Below, in pieces: positions 22,256-29,617 of a stretch of DNA of 64,000 nt; the stretch's first letter is position 1, and every line of letters starts with the position of its first letter. The translations under genes were made by a program, and so were the position numbers. The notes under the pieces were generated by a model. It saw nothing but the letters and a program-made list of their open reading frames with translations. It was not told the origin of the DNA and did no database searches. The stretch comes from Bradyrhizobium sp. CB1650 (GTDB lineage: Bacteria; Pseudomonadota; Alphaproteobacteria; Rhizobiales; Xanthobacteraceae), in contig NZ_CP121695.1 in NCBI RefSeq assembly GCF_029761915.1, positions 2,385,501-2,449,500 of the forward strand. The letters are read 5' to 3'.

Positions 22256-23536
22256 CTACATCATCCCGCTCTCTTCCTCTTCCGCCTGCTCGATCAGCGT
22301 CTCGCTCACCACCACTTCGCGGCGTGGCACGATGAAGATCATCGTCGCGGCGCAGAGGAGCGAAATCGCGAGGATCGCCGCGGTCAGCGGCAGCGTCGTG
22401 GTGGAGTGGCCACCGAGATAGGCGCCGAATTGCGACATCAGCGCGCCGATGCCCTGCTGGAGAAAGCCCATCGCGCCCGATGCGGTGCCGGCGGCCTCGG
22501 GGCGGATGCTGATCGCGCCGGCGGCCGAGTTCGCCATCACGAAGGCATTGCCCGCCATCACGATCATCTGCGTGCCGAACAGCCATGCGGGCGCTTCGTT
22601 CCAGCCCGTAAAGCTCCACAGCAGGTTTGCGAGGCTGCCGCAGAGCTGCAGGCCGAGCCCGAACCAGATCAGTTTCTCCAGCGAGTGCCGCGGCGCAAAG
22701 CGCACGCACAGCAGATTGCCAACCAGATAGGCAAAGCCCGTCGTCGCGAACCATGCACCATATTCGGCGCTGCTGCGGCCCATCTGCGTCACCACGATGT
22801 AGGGGCCGCCGCCGGCGAAGGCGAAGATGATCTGCGAAGCCAGCACCTGGCACAACACATAGCCGACGAAGGCGCGGTTCCTGACCAGGATGCCGACGTC
22901 GCCGCGAAAGCCGCTGCCGGCGGCGCGGTTCCGGCGCGTCTCCGGCAACGCTACCGCGATGCCGACGGCGACCGCGATTGCGCCGATCGTGATGGCATAG
23001 AAGATTGCGCGCCAGCCGAACGCGGTCTCGATCAGGCCGCCGGTCAGAGGCGACAGCATCTGTCCGATCATCAGCGCCGCGACCACGAGGCTGATCATGG
23101 AGGCGACGCGCTCGCGCTCGTAGATGTCGCGGATGATGGCGCGGCTCACCACCATGCCGGCGGCGCCGCCCAGCGCCTGGAAGAAGCGCGCGGCGATCAG
23201 TTGCGGCAGGTTTTGCGCGAAGATGCAGGCGACGCTGGCCGCCACCATCAGCGCCAGCCCTCCGAGCAGCACCGGCCGCCGGCCGAACTTGTCCGACAGC
23301 GGCCCCATGATGAGTTGCGAGCAGGCGATGCCGACCATGTAGAGCGACACCGTCATCTGCGCGATCGAGATGTCGCGGCCGAACGTCGTCGCGAGCACCG
23401 GCAGCGCCGGAACCAGCATGTAGAGCGAGATCGGCGCGATGCCGGTCATGACGACAAGCAACAGCAGCATCGCGCGCGAGGTCGCGATGTTGCCGTGCGC
23501 TGCCGCTCCCGGCGGCCTGCTGATCATGCCGTGCAT
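22256..23536 (-). CDS. Bcr/CflA-type multidrug efflux MFS transporter
   Basis: Inner-membrane 12-helix major facilitator of the DHA1 drug:H+ antiporter group. Seen: SLYMLVPALPVLATTFG in helix 1, the MFS loop motif GPLSDKFGRRPVLLGG between helices 2 and 3, RFFQALGGAAGMVVSRAIIRDIYE, and LSPLTGGLIETAFGWRAIF (helix 5 motif C region), a pattern characteristic of Bcr/CflA proteins. I start at ATG 23536 (MHGMISRPPG), preceded by gagagacgg; an in-frame ATG 48 bases upstream is possible. The actual substrate cannot be told from sequence. Confidence 0.88.
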   Translation of the reverse strand: MHGMISRPPGAAAHGNIATSRAMLLLLVVMTGIAPISLYMLVPALPVLATTFGRDISIAQMTVSLYMVGIACSQLIMGPLSDKFGRRPVLLGGLALMVAASVACIFAQNLPQLIAARFFQALGGAAGMVVSRAIIRDIYERERVASMISLVVAALMIGQMLSPLTGGLIETAFGWRAIFYAITIGAIAVAVGIAVALPETRRNRAAGSGFRGDVGILVRNRAFVGYVLCQVLASQIIFAFAGGGPYIVVTQMGRSSAEYGAWFATTGFAYLVGNLLCVRFAPRHSLEKLIWFGLGLQLCGSLANLLWSFTGWNEAPAWLFGTQMIVMAGNAFVMANSAAGAISIRPEAAGTASGAMGFLQQGIGALMSQFGAYLGGHSTTTLPLTAAILAISLLCAATMIFIVPRREVVVSETLIEQAEEEESGMM

Positions 23537-23703
23537 GCGTCCGTCTCTCGAGAATTCGAGTCGGACTGTAGCTTGCTCGCGCAAGACGGATATCGGCGTT
23601 TCGGAATGCGGCCATACCGAAACCGGGACGGTTATGATGACGGTGCGTGGAGGGACCGTTGTTCTACGGAGAGGCGGCGCGACGCTGATGCCCCAAACTC
23701 TTC

Positions 23704-23805
23704 GTCATCACCCGCGAAAGCGGGTGATCCAGTATTCCAGAGGCCGTGCGAGGGTACGGAGGAGCTGCGACGTACTGGATTCCCCACTTTCGCGGGGAAT
23801 GACAG
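23704..23805. repeat. Dispersed palindromic repeat between aminopeptidase P and MFS genes (family A)
   Basis: Begins gtcatcacccgcgaaagcg and ends ttcgcggggaatgacag. The copy at 22116-22219 differs at only a handful of positions, most of them in the central region. The two copies flank the MFS gene as direct repeats. Confidence 0.9.
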
Positions 23806-23853
23806 CGACGGTGGGCAAGAGCCTTGCGCAAATCGCGTAGTGCTATGCGTGCG

Positions 23854-25680
23854 CTACTTCAGCTCCGCCGTGGCCTGATCGAGCCATGTCTTCGTGGCCT
23901 CGTCCAGCGCCGGCCGCACCTCGGCACTGACGCGGGCGTGGTAGGCGTTGAGCCAGTCGAGCTCGTCGCGGCTCAGCATCGCGACGTCGATCAGCCGGCG
24001 GTCGATCGGCGCCAGCGTCAGCGCTTCGAACGCATTCATCGATTTCTCGGCACCTGGAATGTCGGCCGCGACCACGAGCTCGAGATTTTCGATGCGAATG
24101 CCAAAACCGTCGGCCTTATAATAGCCGGGCTCGTTGGAGAGGATCATGCCGCGCTTCAGCGGCGTGGTGCCGAGCTTCGAGATCCGCGCCGGCCCCTCAT
24201 GCACCGAGAGATAGCTGCCGACGCCGTGGCCGGTGCCGTGCTCGAAATCGACGCCGGCGGCCCACAGATATTGCCGCGCCAGCGTGTCGAGCTGCGCACC
24301 GGTGGTGCCGTCGGGGAACACCGCGCGTGCGATCGCGATGTGGCCGCGCAAGACGCGGGTGAAGCGGTCGCGCATCTCGGCGGTCGGCTCGCCCACCGCC
24401 ATGGTGCGGGTGACGTCGGTGGTGCCGTCCTCGTATTGTGCGCCGGAATCGATCAGCAAGAGATCACCGCGCGCGATCCGGCGGTTGCTCTTGCGGGTGA
24501 CGCGGTAGTGCACGATGGCGCCGTTCGGGCCGGTGCCGGAGATGGTCGGGAACGACACGTCCTTCAGTGCGCCGGTGTCGCGGCGAAATGTCTCCAGCGC
24601 CTCGACCGCGTCGATCTCGGTGAGCTTGCCGCTTCCCGCCTCGCGGTCGATGAAGGCGAGAAAGCGCGCCAGCGCCACGGCATCGCGGCGGTGCGCGGTC
24701 TTCGTGCCCGCGATCTCGGTCGCATTCTTGACCGCCTTCAACAGCGCAATCGGATCGTTGCCGCGCACCGGCTTGCCGCCGGCGCCCGTGATCAGCCGGC
24801 TGAGCGCATCGGCTGCGGTGGCATTGTCGAGCGCAATCGCGGCGCCGCTCTTGGCGAGTGCCATCAGCGTCGGCGCCATCGCATCGGGCTCGCGCACATC
24901 CGCCGACTGTTCGAGATGGTCGCGGGTGAGGTTGGAAAGCTTGCGATGATCGATGAACACGGTCGGCCGGCCGTCCTTCGGCACCAGCGCGTAGGACAGC
25001 GGCAGCGGCGTGTGCGCGACGTCGGCGCCGCGAATGTTGAAGGTCCAGGCCACGGCATGGCTATCCGACAGCACCAGCGCATCGACGCCGAGCTTCTCGA
25101 TCTCGCTCCGGATCTGCTTCAGCTTCTCGGCCTCGGCGGTGCCGGCATATTGCAGGCCGTGCACCGCGACCGGCGCGAGCGGCGGCTGCGGCCGGTCCTG
25201 CCAGATCGCGTCGACCGGATTACTGTCGACGGCCACCAGCTCGGCGCCGGCCTTGGCGCAGGCCCCCGCGAGGCGCTCGGCTGCCGCAAAAGTGTGCAGC
25301 CATGGATCAAATCCAAGGCGGTCGCCGGGCTTCAGATGCGCCGACAACCACGTCTCCGGCGGCGGATCGATCAAGGATTCGACCGCCCAGGCCTTCGCGT
25401 CGACCTGCTTGGCGGCTTGAAGGGTGTAGCGGCCGTCGACGAAGACCGCGGCCTCGCGAGCCAGAACCACCGCAAGTCCCGCCGATCCCGTAAAGCCGCT
25501 TAGCCAGGCGAGCCGCTCTTCCGACGGCGCCACATATTCGTTCTGCTGCTGATCGGCGCGCGGAATCACGAAGCCCGTCAGCTTGCGGCGGGCGAGTTCT
25601 TCACGGAATGCGGCAAGCCGCGCCGTCAACGCGACGCCGGCCTCCGGCTCCTCGAATGTCTGGAAGTGCGCTTCGAACAT
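23854..25680 (-). CDS. Aminopeptidase P family Xaa-Pro aminopeptidase
   Basis: Cytoplasmic metallopeptidase removing N-terminal residues before proline. The 608-residue form has two creatinase-like N-terminal domains and a C-terminal pita-bread catalytic domain. Metal ligands are visible in LLIDSGAQYEDGTTDVTRT (two Asp), HGTGHGVGSYLSVHEGP (His), SNEPGYYKADGFGIRIEN (two Glu). It resembles the long eukaryotic-like XPNPEP1 type rather than the ~440-residue E. coli PepP. It lies upstream of and in the same direction as the MFS gene, but the 269-base gap with a repeat argues against one tight operon. Confidence 0.92.
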   Translation of the reverse strand: MFEAHFQTFEEPEAGVALTARLAAFREELARRKLTGFVIPRADQQQNEYVAPSEERLAWLSGFTGSAGLAVVLAREAAVFVDGRYTLQAAKQVDAKAWAVESLIDPPPETWLSAHLKPGDRLGFDPWLHTFAAAERLAGACAKAGAELVAVDSNPVDAIWQDRPQPPLAPVAVHGLQYAGTAEAEKLKQIRSEIEKLGVDALVLSDSHAVAWTFNIRGADVAHTPLPLSYALVPKDGRPTVFIDHRKLSNLTRDHLEQSADVREPDAMAPTLMALAKSGAAIALDNATAADALSRLITGAGGKPVRGNDPIALLKAVKNATEIAGTKTAHRRDAVALARFLAFIDREAGSGKLTEIDAVEALETFRRDTGALKDVSFPTISGTGPNGAIVHYRVTRKSNRRIARGDLLLIDSGAQYEDGTTDVTRTMAVGEPTAEMRDRFTRVLRGHIAIARAVFPDGTTGAQLDTLARQYLWAAGVDFEHGTGHGVGSYLSVHEGPARISKLGTTPLKRGMILSNEPGYYKADGFGIRIENLELVVAADIPGAEKSMNAFEALTLAPIDRRLIDVAMLSRDELDWLNAYHARVSAEVRPALDEATKTWLDQATAELK

Positions 25681-25869
25681 GGCAAGCTCAGTTTAGGATC
25701 ATGGGGATGAGTCCGCAATGTAGACGCATTTGCGTCGCAAGTGGCATGGACCGTGCTTGAAAATGTTCCGCTTGAGTCGAGTGGAGTAAGGGGATGCGGC
25801 CTTTGAGCTTCGTCCGGACAACAGGGAAATTCGAGCAAGTGTTTCTACTCAACGACGAGGGGACACACG

Positions 25870-26052
25870 ATGCCAGCGTTCACCTTTGAGAAGATCTCCC
25901 CGCCGGTCCGCCGCGCCCCGGCCGCAACGACGCCCAAGAAGCCGCGCGGCGTCATCAGCCAGATGATCGACCGTTTCGCCGCGCGCCGCGCCCGGCGTGC
26001 CCTGCAAGGCGACAGGGCCCTGCCGCGCCGGGACGAGAAGGCGGAGAAGTAG
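25870..26052 (+). CDS. Small basic hypothetical protein
   Basis: A 60-residue, Arg/Lys/Pro-rich cytoplasmic protein, MPAFTFEKISPPVRR at the N terminus and an Arg-rich amphipathic stretch QMIDRFAARRARRAL in the middle. A good ribosome site, gacgagggga, lies 9 bases before the ATG. I think similar small proteins occur in other Bradyrhizobium genomes, but that is from memory. No function can be assigned. It is divergent from the aminopeptidase P gene. Confidence 0.65.
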   Translation: MPAFTFEKISPPVRRAPAATTPKKPRGVISQMIDRFAARRARRALQGDRALPRRDEKAEK

Positions 26053-26076
26053 CTGGCCTCAGGCACGGGCAGATTT

Positions 26077-26169
26077 CGTAAGGTGGGCAAAGGCGCGTCG
26101 CGCCGTGCCCACCATCCTTCCCGGATTGCGAATCGCATGGTGGGCACGCTGCGCTTGGCCCACCCTACG
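26077..26169. repeat. Palindromic repeat upstream of the prmA stop (family F)
   Basis: Outer arms cgtaaggtgggcaaaggcgc and gcgcttggcccaccctacg enclose an inner pair gccgtgcccaccat / atggtgggcacg. It lies between the small plus-strand gene and the convergent prmA. Confidence 0.85.
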
Positions 26170-26174
26170 ACAGC

Positions 26175-27062
26175 TCATCCAGCCTTCCGTAGCAGCAAGC
26201 TGCTCCAGCCATCGATCCGCAGGTGCCGCAGCGGAACGAGGCCGCGCGCGCGGTAGGCGGCGATGACCGCGGGGGCCTGATGGGTCAACAGGCCGGAAAG
26301 GATCACCCGGGCGCCGGGGGCGAGATTCCGCGTCATCGGGTTCGCCAATTGCCGTAACGGATTGGCAAGGATGTTGGCCAGCACCAGGTCGAACGGACCG
26401 CACCCGGCAAAGTCCGGAGCGGCGAAGCCGGTGGCGCGGATCACCCGCACATGGTTACCAACTTCATTCAGCCTGGCGTTCTCGGCCGCCACGCGCGCGG
26501 AAGGTGGGTCGATGTCGGAGGCGAGCACCGCGCGATGCAGCGCCTTGGCCGCAGCTATCGCCAGCACGCCGGTGCCAGTGCCGAGGTCGAGCACGCGCCG
26601 TGGCCGCGCGCTCTTCAGGATATGGTCAAGCAGCAGTAAACAGCCGCGCGTGGTGCCGTGATGACCGGTGCCGAAGGCGAGCGCCGCCTCGATCTCGATT
26701 GCGAGCTTGTTCTGCGCCACGCGGTCGCGATCATGGCTGCCGTGCACCACAAAGCGCCCCGCCGGCACCGGGACGAGATCTTCCAGGCTCGCCTTGACCC
26801 AGTCCTTGGCCTCGATCGTATCGAAGGCGAGCTTATCTGCGATCTCGCTTCCTGCTGAGGACCCAACGACTTCGCGCAACAATGCCTGGTCGGGTGCCTC
26901 GGCAAAATGCAGCGTGACGTCCCATTGTCCGTCCGGCCGCTCGAAAGCGGCAACTGCCGCGTCCCCGTCGAAAAAGACTTCGGTGAGCACGTCGACGACA
27001 CGTTTGGCCGCGGCCTCATTGCCGATCGAAAAACTGGCGCGATGGGTGGGAGAAGGCTTCAT
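26175..27062 (-). CDS. prmA: Ribosomal protein L11 methyltransferase PrmA
   Basis: SAM-dependent methyltransferase that trimethylates ribosomal protein L11. The N-terminal substrate-recognition domain is followed by AFGTGHHGTTRGCLLLLD, the SAM loop VLDLGTGTGVLAIAAAK near residue 155, ASDIDPPSARVAAENA, and the catalytic-region LVLANILANPLRQL (the NPP-like loop). GARVILSGLLTHQ follows. These are in the normal order for PrmA and the 295-residue length fits. The start ATG KPSPTHRASF is preceded by an A/T-rich leader. Confidence 0.93.
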   Translation of the reverse strand: MKPSPTHRASFSIGNEAAAKRVVDVLTEVFFDGDAAVAAFERPDGQWDVTLHFAEAPDQALLREVVGSSAGSEIADKLAFDTIEAKDWVKASLEDLVPVPAGRFVVHGSHDRDRVAQNKLAIEIEAALAFGTGHHGTTRGCLLLLDHILKSARPRRVLDLGTGTGVLAIAAAKALHRAVLASDIDPPSARVAAENARLNEVGNHVRVIRATGFAAPDFAGCGPFDLVLANILANPLRQLANPMTRNLAPGARVILSGLLTHQAPAVIAAYRARGLVPLRHLRIDGWSSLLLRKAG

Positions 27063-27217
27063 CCTGAGGTTCCGCTGATTTCAATTTTTGGAGTTTTTGT
27101 TCCCAATTTTCCGCATAACTTGCAGTTCCCGGATTAACCTGACCGTAGGTTGTGTCCCGTACGTTTGCGGATGTTGGAGGCAACCAACACAGCTCGAAAT
27201 GGAAACGGAGGCGAGTC

Positions 27218-27382
27218 TTGAAGCGTTTGGTTCAGAAGTTTTGGTCCGATGAATCCGGGGCGACCGCGATCGAATACGGCCTGATCGCAGCCGGTATCGC
27301 GCTGGCGATCATCACCGTGGTGAACAGCCTGGGCACCACCTTGAACGACAAGTTCACTGCGATTAGCAGCTCCTTGAAGTAA
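27218..27382 (+). CDS. Flp/Fap-type IVb pilin
   Basis: Small type IVb pilin of the tad system, exported to the inner membrane and cleaved by a prepilin peptidase. I choose TTG 27218, with GGAGG eight bases upstream, giving a 54-residue protein starting M-K-R-L-V-Q-K-F. The Flp motif DESGATAIEYGLIAAGIALA follows, with the conserved Glu-Tyr at +5/+6 after the presumed cleavage Gly. A longer GTG start at 27152 would add 22 residues unlike a pilin leader. No tad assembly genes lie in this window, so this is a stand-alone copy. Confidence 0.92.
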   Translation: MKRLVQKFWSDESGATAIEYGLIAAGIALAIITVVNSLGTTLNDKFTAISSSLK

Positions 27383-27440
27383 TTTCCGCCTTCGGTTTCC
27401 CAGCGGGGGCTACATTCTTCATAGACAGCTTTTTGACCAA

Positions 27441-27472
27441 CGCCCGCAAGGGGGATTGCCCCTTCGCGGGCG
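27441..27472 (+). terminator. Hairpin downstream of the Flp pilin gene
   Basis: Stem cgcccgc-aagggg paired with cccctt-cgcgggcg, with a small bulge and a short loop gattg, about 58 bases after the pilin stop. It is followed by gaggtcatttt. Probable intrinsic terminator. Confidence 0.6.
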
Positions 27473-27499
27473 AGGTCATTTTCGGGGTATGGCGTTCCA

Positions 27500-27600
27500 G
27501 CGATATCCACAAGCCATCCCCCTTATCCCCCGATGCTGTCGACAGCCTTATCCCGCCGCTTATCCCGGGGTTTTCCACCGCGTTTTCCTTCGCTGTGCAC
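27500..27600 (+). other. Cluster of TTATCC / DnaA-box-like 9-mers
   Basis: Within 100 bases stand atatccaca (27503), ttatccccc (27523), ttatcccgc (27548), ttatcccgg (27560) and ttttccacc (27571); another, ttatccacg (27836), overlaps the stop of the next gene. Each differs from the E. coli DnaA box TTATCCACA at one to three positions. The stretch lies between the pilin terminator and a 47-residue gene and has no gene of its own. A role in DnaA binding is only an inference. Confidence 0.3.
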
Positions 27601-27646
27601 AGGCATCGACGGCCTCGCCGGTCGTATCTCGGTTTTGAATTTCCGC

Positions 27647-27790
27647 TCAGGCCCGGACTTTCTCCGCATCGTTGAACGTCAAACGGTTGAGCGCGGCGGT
27701 GATCGTCATCGCCCGTTTGACGTTTGCCAACATGGCCGCTGATTCCGGCGTCCTCCTGTGAATGATCCTGGTGCCGTCCTCATTCGACAT
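27647..27790 (-). CDS. Small 47-residue protein downstream of the PYROXD2-like gene
   Basis: Open frame of 47 codons beginning M-S-N-E-D-G-T-R-I-I-H and ending N-D-A-E-K-V-R-A, with an amphipathic middle NVKRAMTITAALNRL. A very good ribosome site, GGAGGAAGATCGA, ends immediately before the ATG. It lies 45 bases after the stop of the oxidoreductase gene on the same strand, so it could be its co-transcribed partner. The gene contains a perfect 12-base inverted repeat (aacgtcaaacgg at 27675 and ccgtttgacgtt at 27713). I do not recognise the family. Confidence 0.6.
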   Translation of the reverse strand: MSNEDGTRIIHRRTPESAAMLANVKRAMTITAALNRLTFNDAEKVRA

Positions 27791-27835
27791 TCGATCTTCC
27801 TCCGCCTGCCGCCCGTCCACAGCTCGTCCACAGCC

Positions 27836-29446
27836 TTATCCACGGCTTCCGAACAGCGACCGATGGTCCCTCAGGATCACCTGCGCCGCATTGTGGCCGG
27901 GGGCGCCGGTGACGCCGCCACCGGGGTGGGCGCCGGAGCCGCAGTGGTACAGGCCCTTTAGCGGCCCGCGGTAATCGGCGTGGCCGAGCATCGGCCGCGC
28001 CGAGAAAAGCTGGTTCAGCGTCAGCGCGCCATGAAAGATGTCGCCGCCGAGCAGGCCGAACTCCCGTTCGAGATCGAGCGGCGAGAGGATCTGGCGGCCG
28101 AGCACGCTGGCCGCAAAGCCGGGGGCATATTTGTCCACCGTCGCGATCATGAGATCGGCGACGTCCTCGCGATGATCGTCCCAGGACTTGCCGTCGGGCA
28201 GTTCGGGTGCGACGTGCTGGCAGAACAGGCTCGCGACGTGCTTGCCTGCAGGCGCAAGCGTGTCGTCGAGCGTCGAGGGGATCAGCATCTCGACGACAGG
28301 CTCACGGCTCCAGCCCTGTGCGCGCGCATCGAGATAGGCGCGGTCCATGTAGGTAAGGCTCGGCGCGATGATGATGCCTGAGGTGAGATGATCGCCCTCG
28401 CCCGGCAGCGCGGTGAAGGAGGGCAGGCGCTCCAGCGCCACATTCATGCGGAAGGTGCCAGAGCCGTTCTTCCAGCGGCGAATGCGGGCGAGGAACTCCG
28501 CAGGCAGGGCGTCGGCCGCGACCAGCCGCGTATAGAGCAGCTTTGGATTGACGTTGGCGGCGACATATCTCGCGCGGATGGTCTCACCATTCTCCAGGAT
28601 CACGCCGGTCGCCCGGTCGCGCTCGACGATCACCTCGCGCACCCCCGCATCCGTCTCGATCGCCACGCCGTGGTCACGCGCCGCGCGCGCCATCGCCTGC
28701 GTGATCGCGCCCATGCCGCCGATGGCGTGGCCCCACACGCCCTTCTTGCCGTTCACCTCGCCGAAGGCGTGATGCAGCATCACATAGGCCGATCCCGCCG
28801 CGAAAGGACTCGCGTAGTTGCCGACGATCGCATCGAAGCCGAACAGCGCCTTGACGAGATCGTGCTCGAACCGCTCGTCCAGCATCTCGCCGGCCGAGCG
28901 GGTGAAGAGGTCGAGCAGGCTGCGGCTCTGCTCCAGCGTCAGCCCACGCAGGATGTTGGCGCTCTGGACCGCGTTCACGGCCTCGCGGATCGCGCCGACA
29001 CCAAAACTGTCGAGCAGGTTCGGCGGTGCGCGCAGCACGAATTGTCGCAGCACGTCCGCGATATCCTCCAGCTCGCGCGAGAAGCCGTCGAGCGCATCGG
29101 CATCGTGCGCGCTGAGCCGCGCGACGGAGGCATTCGTCCGCCCCTCGCCGGTGAGGAGATAGCTGCCATCAGGCGCGGGCAGGAAGTTCTGCGCGCGCCG
29201 CTCGACGACGCGCAGGCCCCGTTCGGCGAGCTTCAAGTCGCGGATCGCCCGCGGATTGAGCAGGCTTACAGTGTATGCCGCGACCGAATTGCGGAACCCC
29301 GGATGAAACTCCTCCGTGACCGCTGCGCCGCCGACCACCTTGCGGCGTTCGACCACGCATACGCGCAGGCCCGCCATCGCCAGATATGCCGCGCAGGTGA
29401 GGCCGTTATGGCCAGCGCCGATGATGACGACGTCGGTTTCGGTCAT
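27836..29446 (-). CDS. FAD-dependent oxidoreductase, CrtI/PYROXD2-like
   Basis: Flavin oxidoreductase of the phytoene-desaturase superfamily, closest in appearance to the PYROXD2-like subgroup. The dinucleotide-binding motif DVVIIGAGHNGLTCAAYLA opens the protein, followed by VVERRKVVGGAAVTEEFHPGF. A middle glycine motif GHAIGGMGAITQAMARAA and the C-terminal LYHCGSGAHPGGGVTGAPGHNAA (FAD closing motif) complete the pattern. Length is 536 residues. No phytoene synthase or other carotenoid gene is nearby, so carotenoid desaturation is unlikely and the substrate is unknown. Divergent from the SpeE-fusion gene. Confidence 0.85.
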   Translation of the reverse strand: MTETDVVIIGAGHNGLTCAAYLAMAGLRVCVVERRKVVGGAAVTEEFHPGFRNSVAAYTVSLLNPRAIRDLKLAERGLRVVERRAQNFLPAPDGSYLLTGEGRTNASVARLSAHDADALDGFSRELEDIADVLRQFVLRAPPNLLDSFGVGAIREAVNAVQSANILRGLTLEQSRSLLDLFTRSAGEMLDERFEHDLVKALFGFDAIVGNYASPFAAGSAYVMLHHAFGEVNGKKGVWGHAIGGMGAITQAMARAARDHGVAIETDAGVREVIVERDRATGVILENGETIRARYVAANVNPKLLYTRLVAADALPAEFLARIRRWKNGSGTFRMNVALERLPSFTALPGEGDHLTSGIIIAPSLTYMDRAYLDARAQGWSREPVVEMLIPSTLDDTLAPAGKHVASLFCQHVAPELPDGKSWDDHREDVADLMIATVDKYAPGFAASVLGRQILSPLDLEREFGLLGGDIFHGALTLNQLFSARPMLGHADYRGPLKGLYHCGSGAHPGGGVTGAPGHNAAQVILRDHRSLFGSRG

Positions 29447-29467
29447 GAAAGGGTCAACTGTTCCCTG

Positions 29468-29505
29468 GTCATTCCGGGTTCTGCTTTCGCGCAGCCCGCA
29501 ATGAC
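29468..29505. repeat. Short palindromic repeat upstream of the oxidoreductase gene (family E, minimal)
   Basis: gtcattccgggttctgctttcgcgcagcccgcaatgac: outer arms gtcatt / aatgac and inner ctgc / gcag. It is a shortened relative of the repeats at 9929 and 34351. Confidence 0.7.
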
Positions 29506-29617
29506 ACTTCTATAGCAGTCATTTCCCGCCGCAACACAGCACCGTTTATTGCTCGTTCAGGCCCCGTGTGCTCCATTGCGCGCGCCCGGCGCCCGCCGGG
29601 GTGAAGCCGGAACCCGC

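Noticed and set aside
27433..27675. An 80-codon plus-strand frame after the Flp pilin.
   Set aside because: It begins inside the pilin terminator hairpin and runs through the TTATCC cluster; composition is not protein-like.
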